A stretch of DNA of 6,961 nucleotides, taken from NCBI GenBank assembly GCA_002338605.1, contig DDIP01000074.1, positions 1 through 6,961 on the forward strand, read 5' to 3'. Position numbers and translations under genes: made by a program. Positions 1 to 4,941 of the stretch are shown piece by piece; the first letter of the stretch is position 1, and every line of letters starts with the position of its first letter. The notes under the pieces were generated by a model, which did no database searches, was not told where the DNA came from, and saw only the letters and a program-made list of their open reading frames with translations. This stretch comes from Proteobacteria bacterium UBA1847. GTDB lineage: Bacteria > Pseudomonadota > Gammaproteobacteria > Steroidobacterales > Woeseiaceae.

Positions 1-804
1 ATGGGGGCCCTGCCTGATCCGGCGGTGGGTGGCGTCCCCGGGAAGTCGGTCAACTTCGAACGCGATCGCGGCGATTCCCACCGGGAGTCCGGTCGGGGCC
101 GGGCGCGGAACGAGTCCGGATAGCTGGTCTATTTCGAGCAGGTTGCGTCCCGCCAATTGCAGCGCGGCCACCGGGTGCCGCGCGTCGGGTGCGAGGTCAT
201 GGGCCTGGTTGATCACCGTGATGCGGGTATCGAAGGTATGCCCCGTGTTGCCACTGAGTTCGGAATACATCGCCAGCGTGCGTTCGCGGTCTTCGGTGAA
301 TAATACGCAAATGAAGAGCCGGTCGACGGTGGAGCGCGCGGTCGGCAATTCAAAGGGCGGTACCGGACTCTTGATCTCGCTGAGGTAGATCACCTCCCCG
401 GCGGTGCCGATCATCTGCATTGCACGAATTTGATCGCTGACGTCGAGGTTTGCCGGTTCTCCGATGATGTGGAATGCATTGCCGTCCAGCGTGTCGCGCA
501 ATCCGTCGACGTTGCTGACGTTGATTTCCAGCGAATACCATCCGTAATAACGAAACGGGTCCAGACGCTCGCCGCCGGGCGACTCGATGACCTCCAGCCA
601 GGGCTCTCCCACGGCGTTGGCGAGCCAGACGGTGCGGCGTCCCACCAGCTGCGGTTCTCCGAATGCATCGGCACGTTCCGGCTCCACGGTCCCGGCGAGG
701 ACGGGTTCGTGGTGCAGGTTGTCTCGCCACCTGGCGACGGTCGTGTCGAGGTCTGGTGTGCACAGGGTGGCGCTGAGCGCGGGTCCAAGGCGAGGTGCCG
801 GCAT
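1..804 (-). CDS. Two-domain VOC (glyoxalase/dioxygenase-fold) family protein, C-terminus beyond window
   Basis: The frame is open from 804 to the left edge (268 residues visible, no stop), so the C-terminus is missing. Residues 8-145 look like a first VOC module: strand start ALSATLCTPDLDTTVARW, mid-domain WLEVIES near 69-75, the second beta-alpha unit starting YSLEINVSNVDGLRDTL near 90-106, and a closing strand VIYLSEI near 138-144. A second module begins at DRLFICVLFTEDRERTLAMY (161-180), with NLLEIDQL at 221-228 and AIAFEVD at 246-252. The pattern fits the VOC superfamily (glyoxalase I, extradiol dioxygenases, bleomycin-resistance proteins). The expected metal-binding His at the domain starts is not seen; only Glu at 72, 143 and 224 sit at ligand-like places, so metal-dependent catalysis is uncertain. 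Two in-frame ATGs exist (816 and 804); the one at 804 has a GGAG six bases upstream and is preferred. It lies downstream of the GntR gene on the same strand, 193 bases away, with its own AT-rich promoter-like region. The family call is by eye; substrate unknown. Confidence 0.72.
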   Translation of the reverse strand, partial: MPAPRLGPALSATLCTPDLDTTVARWRDNLHHEPVLAGTVEPERADAFGEPQLVGRRTVWLANAVGEPWLEVIESPGGERLDPFRYYGWYSLEINVSNVDGLRDTLDGNAFHIIGEPANLDVSDQIRAMQMIGTAGEVIYLSEIKSPVPPFELPTARSTVDRLFICVLFTEDRERTLAMYSELSGNTGHTFDTRITVINQAHDLAPDARHPVAALQLAGRNLLEIDQLSGLVPRPAPTGLPVGIAAIAFEVDRLPGDATHRRIRQGPH

Positions 805-810
805 GGAGGT

Positions 811-814
811 CTCC
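811..814 (-). promoter_or_regulatory. Ribosome binding site deciding the VOC gene start
   Basis: On the minus strand GGAG is followed by six bases and then the ATG at 804. The alternative in-frame ATG at 816 has no purine-rich site in front of it, so 804 is the better start; using 816 would add only METS. Confidence 0.55.
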
Positions 815-838
815 ATTAGGGTTCTGGCTTTTTTAAAA

Positions 839-852
839 GTTATATCATTTTG
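839..852 (-). promoter_or_regulatory. AT-rich promoter/operator-like site upstream of the VOC gene
   Basis: In a GC-rich setting the minus strand here reads AAAATGATATAAC, giving a TATAAC -10-like box (844-839) directly next to a TGATAT hexamer (847-842). No convincing -35 box lies 16-18 bases upstream, where the sequence is GC-rich, so an activator or weak promoter is possible. The TGATAT element recurs upstream of the GntR gene and in the lyase/CoA-transferase promoter. The function as an operator is inference. Confidence 0.35.
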
Positions 853-997
853 TTCATAGTGCCGCCGCCCGGCAGTAAAGGCTGGCGATTTCCGCGCCTG
901 GGCAGGCAGGGCGCCGCGTGCGGTTCCCTGACTGTCTGATACCCGTAGGACCGGCCGCTCGAACTGGAGCTGGCGCCGTCTGTTGCAGGTCCCACGG

Positions 998-1792
998 TCA
1001 GTCGTCGACGGTCAGGTCCATGCGGTATTGGAAGCGTTCAGGGTGATAGAGGACCCGCAGGTAGTCCATGACCTGTTCCTTTTTGCCGATCTGCTTGTAC
1101 GACCGGCGAGTGAGGCTCAGCAGCGGTGTGCCGGGTTCCACGCCCAGCGCTGCGGCGGCTTTTTCCGGCGCGCCAACGGCGCTGAGTGTCTGCTTTACGT
1201 GCGTGATCTCCAGGCCATTGTCCCGGAAATACGACAGCCGTGGCGTTTTCTCGAAGATTTTCGCGCTGCGTGGCTTCTTCACGCCAACGGTCCAGCTAAC
1301 GTAGTAGCCGAAGCGCAATCCATCCCGTTCGCGCACGCGCTCCAGATACAGGGCCGTTTCGCCGGGGTCCAGGCCCAGTTCATCGCGAACGTGCTGTGAC
1401 GGTTGCAGCTTGGCACAATCGAGGACGATGGCGCGCGAATTCCATGCCATGGACTCGATTTCCTGCAGCATGCCGATGAGGGGCGCATGAACCGGTTTGG
1501 GCTTGTACTGGTAAATGACGTGCGTGCCCTTTCCCCGTTGGCGCTGCACCAGCTTCTCTTCGGCCAGTTCGTCCAGTGAACGTTTGGCGGTAATTCGTGA
1601 AATGCTGAACTCACCGGCCAGTTCTTTCTCGGTCGGCAAGCGCATGCCTTTTTCGAAGGTACCGTCCAGAATCGAGGTCTTTAGAATCTGGTACAGCTGA
1701 AAATACAGCGGGGTCGGAGAATCGGATTGGAGCAGGCGTCTTTGTTTCTCGCTGAAAAGGGATTTCATATCCGGCGCACGTGCGGCTGTCAT
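998..1792 (-). CDS. GntR-family transcriptional regulator, HutC subfamily (UTRA domain)
   Basis: A complete 264-residue protein of normal length for the HutC subfamily. Residues 24-95 form the GntR winged helix-turn-helix: PTPLYFQLYQILKTSILDG, then G49-M-R-L-P-T-E-K-E-L, the recognition region SISRITAKRSLDEL (64-77), and the wing around QRQRGKGTHV (83-92). Residues about 100-258 form the UTRA ligand-binding domain, with its typical ALYLERVRERDG (147-158), TPRLSYFRDNGLEI (183-196) and the late PGTPLLSLTRRSY (220-232). Such proteins usually repress nearby catabolic genes and release DNA when a small effector binds the UTRA domain. The start at 1792 has an AGGA 12 bases upstream, which is long; a second ATG at 1768 (MKSLFSEKQ) is possible and would not touch the DNA-binding domain. 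It is divergent from the membrane-protein gene and upstream of the VOC gene on the same strand. Targets and effector are not shown by the sequence; autoregulation and control of the VOC and lyase/transferase genes are inferred from shared promoter motifs. Confidence 0.95.
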   Translation of the reverse strand: MTAARAPDMKSLFSEKQRRLLQSDSPTPLYFQLYQILKTSILDGTFEKGMRLPTEKELAGEFSISRITAKRSLDELAEEKLVQRQRGKGTHVIYQYKPKPVHAPLIGMLQEIESMAWNSRAIVLDCAKLQPSQHVRDELGLDPGETALYLERVRERDGLRFGYYVSWTVGVKKPRSAKIFEKTPRLSYFRDNGLEITHVKQTLSAVGAPEKAAAALGVEPGTPLLSLTRRSYKQIGKKEQVMDYLRVLYHPERFQYRMDLTVDD

Positions 1793-1813
1793 AGTTTCGC
1801 TTTATCCTTTGCT

Positions 1814-1829
1814 GCCTTCGTGGAAAGGC
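1814..1829 (-). repeat. Small hairpin in the GntR gene leader
   Basis: GCCTT (1814-1818) and AAGGC (1825-1829) can pair around a six-base loop between the AT-rich putative promoter and the GntR start. It has no U-tract and is not a terminator. It could be chance. Confidence 0.2.
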
Positions 1830-1832
1830 CAT

Positions 1833-1848
1833 AATGATATATTTAATT
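1833..1848. promoter_or_regulatory. AT-rich imperfect palindrome upstream of the GntR gene, candidate operator
   Basis: AATGATATATTTAATT pairs with its own reverse complement at 12 of 16 positions and contains the TGATAT hexamer (1835-1840). It is about 40-55 bases upstream of the GntR start, where a promoter would lie, so it could serve autoregulation. GntR-family proteins bind short palindromes as dimers. Assigning this site to this protein is inference from position and from similar elements near 842-847 and 4878-4883. Confidence 0.4.
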
Positions 1849-1878
1849 TGGATTGTACCTGACTTGCCCGTGCCGGTG

Positions 1879-1895
1879 TGTCCCATCGTGGGATA
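1879..1895. repeat. Inverted repeat TCCCA-TCG-TGGGA in the divergent intergenic region
   Basis: The core arms TCCCA (1881-1885) and TGGGA (1889-1893) are perfect around a three-base spacer; extending to 1879-1895 gives arms matching at six of seven positions. It lies between the divergent GntR gene and the membrane-protein gene. It could be an operator for a second regulator. It has no T-tract, so a terminator is unlikely. Confidence 0.3.
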
Positions 1896-2001
1896 GCGTG
1901 GACGTGCTGGTGCGATGGAATTTGTTATGGAAAATAATGACGCATTCCTATATCTTTAAGCCAAAATAACGGGTCGGGGCTTTCCGCCCCCGCTCGATTC
2001 A

Positions 2002-2700
2002 ATGGAAAACGGACTTATGATTATTTCCACGTTACCGGTGCTCAAGTGGCTGCACATTCTGGCCATGGTCTACTGGCTTGGCGGAGAATGGGGTGTCTTC
2101 CAGACTTCCTTCTTCGTCGTCAATCGCAAGTTGTCGATGGACGAGCGTCGGCGCCACATGCAAACGGCGTACAAAATCGACATTCTCGCGCGTACCGGCA
2201 TCCTGCTGCTGTTCCCGCTGGGTTTCCACATGGGAAACATCTGGGGCGTTCAACCGTACGGCGGTGTCTGGCTGTGGGTGAACTGGATTTTCTTTGGGGG
2301 CTGGATCGCCCTGTGCTGGGCGGCGTTTTTTTACCGTGAGTCCGATCGGGGTATCATGCTCACCCGCTTCGATGAGCGGATTCGATATGTCTTCATTCCC
2401 CTGATCCTGATTGCGTCGGCGTCTTCACTGCTCGGTTATGGGCCGTTCGAAGCCGGGCCCATGCAGAAATGGTTTTCGGCCAAGGTATTCGTGTTCGGTC
2501 TGTTGTTGATCATCGGGTTGAAGCTGCGCTTCATCATGCGGGAGTGGACCATGCTGTTTCGCGTGCTGGACGAAAACCCGGATGACCAGCAGGCCGAACA
2601 GACGCTGGCGCGTTCGATTCGGGTGGGCCGCGGGCTCGCCTATTTTTACTGGATCGGTATCGCGACTGTGGGCTTCTTCGGCGCGGTCAAACCCTTCTGA
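2002..2700 (+). CDS. Six-helix integral membrane protein, CopD-like
   Basis: A 232-residue protein with about six hydrophobic segments: 13-40, 61-80, 88-111, 128-146, 158-175 and 211-229. It has no cleavable signal peptide; the first segment starts close to the N-terminus. WLHILAMVYWLGGEWGVF (16-33) places His18 in helix 1, and His76 lies at the end of helix 2 (FPLGFHMGN, 72-80). SAKVFVFGLLLIIGLKLRF (159-177) follows the K-plus-hydrophobic-plus-R pattern seen in CopD and related cytochrome-b-like four-to-eight-helix proteins. Membrane-embedded His residues would allow metal or heme binding, but this is not shown. ATGs at 2002 and 2017 are both possible; neither has a strong ribosome binding site, and a short GGGGC/GCCCC inverted repeat lies at about 1976-1990. 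A 73-base gap separates it from the next plus-strand gene, so the two may be co-transcribed. It is divergent from the GntR gene. The membrane topology is firm; the family is tentative and the function unknown. Confidence 0.82.
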   Translation: MENGLMIISTLPVLKWLHILAMVYWLGGEWGVFQTSFFVVNRKLSMDERRRHMQTAYKIDILARTGILLLFPLGFHMGNIWGVQPYGGVWLWVNWIFFGGWIALCWAAFFYRESDRGIMLTRFDERIRYVFIPLILIASASSLLGYGPFEAGPMQKWFSAKVFVFGLLLIIGLKLRFIMREWTMLFRVLDENPDDQQAEQTLARSIRVGRGLAYFYWIGIATVGFFGAVKPF

Positions 2701-2773
2701 ACGAAACGATCACCCCGGGCGCCGCTGCGCTTCCTGGACCGGAATCTTCGATCAACTGAAACGACACTGGAAT

Positions 2774-3496
2774 ATGACCCACAAATCGATACGCGGAACG
2801 ATTCGCTATACCAGCACCAAACCGGAACGGATGGGCGAGGAGCGCGGGCGCGAGTACTTCACCCTGACGCAACAGGCAGACGGTACCGACGTGCTGCTGG
2901 CCCACTGTGAAATCGACGATGCGCCCAACGTGGTGCGGGACGTGAGCCTCGCGCTGCGGCACGCCGATTCCAGCCCCCTGGATTGCTCGGTCCGCTTGAC
3001 CGTCGGTGACGGTTTCGAAGGTAGTGGATGGATGCGGTTCGGCGACGGGTTCGCAGAGTGCGAAACCTTCAGCGCCCGCGATGGCAGATTGAAGCAGACG
3101 GTGGAGACACCGGCAAAGGTGCGATGGCTGCAGGCCCATCCGATTCTCGGCGATGCCCTGCTAATGAAGCTTTATGACCTTTCGCAAGGGCCGGGCAAAA
3201 CGTTTTTCGACGATCTCTACCTGACATCACCGGACCATCGAGGCGCCACCGGACCCCTGCTGTTCGGCACCGGGTTTTCGATCGTCTACCTGGGCGAGGA
3301 AGATATTTGCGTGACAGCGGGCGATTTCCGCGCCCGCCATTTCCAGGTCACGGACACGGCCGGCAAATTGCCGGAGGAACACCCACCGTACGATGTCTGG
3401 TGCACGGCGGACGATGATTACCTGCTGCTGCGCGCAGGAGCTGGCGGCTACATGCAGACGCATTACGAATTGACGGAGCTCTGGCGCGCGGAGTAA
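2774..3496 (+). CDS. Conserved-looking protein of unknown function (240 aa)
   Basis: The frame is open from 2582, but that would overlap the membrane-protein gene by 119 bases. The ATG at 2774 (MTHKSIRGTIRYTSTKPERM), preceded by TGGAAT, is the sensible start and gives 240 residues. There is no signal peptide or membrane segment, so it is probably cytoplasmic. The composition is rich in alternating hydrophobic and polar strands (FTLTQQADGTDVLLAHCEI at 29-47; CSVRLTV at 71-77), suggesting a mainly beta fold. A C-terminal stretch, VTAGDFRARHFQV (180-192) followed by PPYDVWCTADDDYLLLR (204-220) and YELTEL (231-236), resembles the end of DUF3108-like beta-sheet proteins, in which a G-F-x-C/A-x-x-F strand is followed by a W-containing strand and a terminal Y-x-L. 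That resemblance is only by eye. It follows the membrane-protein gene by 73 bases on the same strand, which suggests joint expression. No catalytic motif is recognised. Confidence 0.78.
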   Translation: MTHKSIRGTIRYTSTKPERMGEERGREYFTLTQQADGTDVLLAHCEIDDAPNVVRDVSLALRHADSSPLDCSVRLTVGDGFEGSGWMRFGDGFAECETFSARDGRLKQTVETPAKVRWLQAHPILGDALLMKLYDLSQGPGKTFFDDLYLTSPDHRGATGPLLFGTGFSIVYLGEEDICVTAGDFRARHFQVTDTAGKLPEEHPPYDVWCTADDDYLLLRAGAGGYMQTHYELTELWRAE

Positions 3497-3878
3497 GGCG
3501 TCGCCAGGCGAAGGTTTGTTCCCCTCGGGAATGCATTCTGTAGTCGCCGGGTGATCTGACCGGCGCGAGTCGGGATCGTGGTTAATCGTTAGCGGCTGGC
3601 TGCTCGGCCTGCTCCGCCCGGCGGCCGACATGAACTAACCGACCACCCAGACCTGATCGCCCGTGCCGACACCCGCTTCGCAGACGAGACCTGGTTCCAC
3701 ACGGTACAGGAAGGGCAGTGTCCGACCATCTTCATGCCGTCGATCGAACTGCTCTTCGGGCGCGGCGCCGAACGCCGTCATGGCGTGGAGCTCACTATCC
3801 GCTATTGACGAGTCCACACGATACCGTATCCGGCCCGATGAGGTACCGGACGTGCTCCCGTGAGGGTACGCTCGAGCG
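3497..3878. other. 382-base gap without an intact gene
   Basis: This lies between the convergent ends of the 240-residue protein gene and the lyase gene. A small hairpin, TTCCC-CTC-GGGAA (3519-3531), follows the upstream stop but has no T-tract, so it is at best a weak termination signal. The rest is GC-rich and holds a start-less, coding-like open stretch at 3593-3808, described separately. No RNA gene was recognised. Confidence 0.6.
3593..3808 (+). pseudogene. Possible gene remnant: coding-like open stretch with no start
   Basis: The frame starting just after the TAG at 3590 is open for 71 codons to a TGA at 3806-3808. From about 3632 it reads like real protein: ELTDHPDLIARADTRF, then ADETWFHTVQEG, CPTIFMPSIELLFGRG and a tail ending VELTIRY. 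Its third codon positions are mostly G or C, as in the neighbouring genes. There is no ATG before the internal Met in IFMPS, and no ribosome binding site that would start it. Another frame just upstream runs WLIVSGWLLGLL and ends at the TAA of 3636-3638, overlapping this stretch, which could mean a frameshifted or deleted gene. I do not recognise the family. It could also be a chance GC-rich open frame. Confidence 0.33.
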
Positions 3879-4853
3879 CTAACCGTTCTGTTGGATCCGT
3901 CCCCCCTGGTGCGAAGCGAAGCCTTTGGGTAGGCCGGCATCGGCCAGGAAGCCGTACATGGTTTCGTTGGGCACGGAGGCCTGCACTTGGCGGCGGACCT
4001 CGAGCAGCTGTTCGACATCGATGCCGGTGCGCAGTCCCATGGCTTCGAGCATCCAGACCAGGTCTTCGGTTACAATGTTGCCACTGGCGCCCGGTGCATA
4101 CGGGCAGCCACCGATCCCACCGAGCGAGGCGTCGAGAGTCGTAATTCCGAGTTCAACCGCCATCAGCGCATTGGCCAGACCTTGTCCGCGCGTGTTGTGC
4201 AAGTGGACGCCAGTCATCCGCTCCCGCCCGCAGTGATTCCAGATTTCCTGTGTCAAGCGCTTGAGTTGTGCCGGATTTCCGTATCCGGTGGTGTCGGAAA
4301 GCCCGACCTCGTCAACCCCCAGTTCGATCACTTTTTCGGCCATGCGAATGACCCGGTCTTCGGGTACTGGCCCTTCGATCGTGCAGCCAAACGCCGTGGA
4401 CAGGCCGACTTCCAGCGTCGGGCGCCGCTCGCGGGGTACGCCGCCCAGGTAGCTGACGCAACGGCCGATTTCCTCGAGCATTTGTGCGTGGGTCTTGCGC
4501 ACATTCTTCAAGGAATGGCTTTCACTCATCGAAAACGGAATCGAAACCTTGTGGGCGCCCGCATCGACCGCGTTTTGCAGCCCTTTCAGGTTGGGTACCA
4601 GAACCGCGATTACCAGTCCCTTCAGCTTCCGGCTGAAGGCGACCACCTCGGCGGTGTCCGCCAATTGTGGAAGCAGCCTGGGCGGCACGAAGGATCCCAC
4701 TTCGATTTCGCGGGTGCCGGCGTCAAACTGGGTCTCGATCCAGGCGCACTTGTCGGCTGTGGGCATGATGGTGTCGATGCTTTGCAGTCCGTCACGGGGA
4801 CCGACTTCGCTGATACGGATATCGATTGTCTGGGTTTTCATGGCAGCTGTCAT
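3879..4853 (-). CDS. Hydroxymethylglutaryl-CoA lyase family protein (HMGL-like, DRE-TIM barrel)
   Basis: A complete protein of 324 residues, close to the roughly 300 usual for HMG-CoA lyases. The known reaction is cleavage of HMG-CoA to acetyl-CoA and acetoacetate. Family signatures in order: EVGPRDGLQ (16-24) with the metal/catalytic Arg20 and Asp21; EIEVGSFVPPR (49-59); FSMSESHSLKN (107-117); GLSDTTGYGNP (184-194); the HxH metal ligands in GVHLHNTRGQG (215-225); and the catalytic-cysteine signature GGCPYAPGASGN (248-259), Cys250, followed by TEDLVWML. No key residue is missing. The variant SMSESHSLKN suggests a subfamily away from the mitochondrial-type enzymes, so related substrates are possible. 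It is divergent from the CoA-transferase gene across 88 bases, and no methylcrotonyl-CoA carboxylase or isovaleryl-CoA dehydrogenase lies alongside, so a standard leucine operon is not seen. The start is uncertain: ATG at 4853 or at 4841 (MKTQTIDIRI); neither has a good ribosome binding site. The 4841 start leaves more room after the putative -10 box. mvaB-like. Confidence 0.92.
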   Translation of the reverse strand: MTAAMKTQTIDIRISEVGPRDGLQSIDTIMPTADKCAWIETQFDAGTREIEVGSFVPPRLLPQLADTAEVVAFSRKLKGLVIAVLVPNLKGLQNAVDAGAHKVSIPFSMSESHSLKNVRKTHAQMLEEIGRCVSYLGGVPRERRPTLEVGLSTAFGCTIEGPVPEDRVIRMAEKVIELGVDEVGLSDTTGYGNPAQLKRLTQEIWNHCGRERMTGVHLHNTRGQGLANALMAVELGITTLDASLGGIGGCPYAPGASGNIVTEDLVWMLEAMGLRTGIDVEQLLEVRRQVQASVPNETMYGFLADAGLPKGFASHQGGRIQQNG

Positions 4854-4863
4854 ATAAAGAGTT

Positions 4864-4885
4864 AATGTTATATTATAATATCAAC
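4864..4885. promoter_or_regulatory. Divergent promoter/operator between lyase and CoA-transferase genes
   Basis: A perfect 12-base palindrome, ATATTATAATAT (4870-4881), is flanked by GTT and CAAC. It carries TATAAT on the plus strand (4874-4879) and on the minus strand (4877-4872), so one site could serve or block both promoters. On the minus strand a second possible pair is GTGACG (4896-4891) and TATAAC (4872-4867) with an 18-base spacer. ATATCA at 4878-4883 matches the hexamer found upstream of the VOC and GntR genes. The architecture fits control of both genes by one dimeric regulator, plausibly the GntR protein; that link is inferred. Confidence 0.55.
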
Positions 4886-4893
4886 TGTGGCGT

Positions 4894-4908
4894 CACGCAC
4901 GGTGCGTG
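4894..4908. repeat. Perfect inverted repeat CACGCAC-G-GTGCGTG in the CoA-transferase leader
   Basis: Two perfect seven-base arms around a single central G, just downstream of the predicted plus-strand -10 box. A second short palindrome, GTCATGAC, follows at 4912-4919. A one-base loop is too tight for a good RNA hairpin, so a dimeric protein-binding site is more likely than a terminator. No binding protein is identified. Confidence 0.4.
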
Positions 4909-4927
4909 TTCGTCATGACTCGTTAAC

Positions 4928-4934
4928 AGGGTGA
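4928..4934 (+). promoter_or_regulatory. Ribosome binding site of the CoA-transferase gene
   Basis: AGGGTGA lies seven bases before the ATG at 4942 and supports that start. Confidence 0.6.
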
Positions 4935-4941
4935 TCGTTAC

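Noticed and set aside
29..859. Several open frames on both strands over the VOC gene (for example 411-788 minus and 430-819 plus)
   Set aside because: They are in other frames of a longer open frame (804 to the left edge) that gives a convincing domain pattern. Their translations are rich in Arg, Ser and Pro, as expected for shadow frames in GC-rich DNA.
1976..1990. GGGGC/GCCCC repeat before the membrane-protein gene as a terminator or riboswitch
   Set aside because: The stem is only five pairs, without a T-tract or any further conserved structure; chance is likely in GC-rich sequence.
2582..2773. N-terminal extension of the 240-residue protein back to the ATG at 2582
   Set aside because: It would overlap the membrane-protein gene by 119 bases, and the added residues (MTSRPNRRWRVRFGW) look like out-of-frame membrane-gene sequence. 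The ATG at 2774 starts the protein-like part.
3519..3531. TTCCC-CTC-GGGAA hairpin as a rho-independent terminator
   Set aside because: The five-pair stem is short and no T-run follows on either strand.
3987..4865. Long 292-codon open frame on the plus strand opposite the lyase
   Set aside because: It is antisense to a gene with full family motifs, and its translation shows no recognisable domain. Long antisense frames are common in GC-rich genes.
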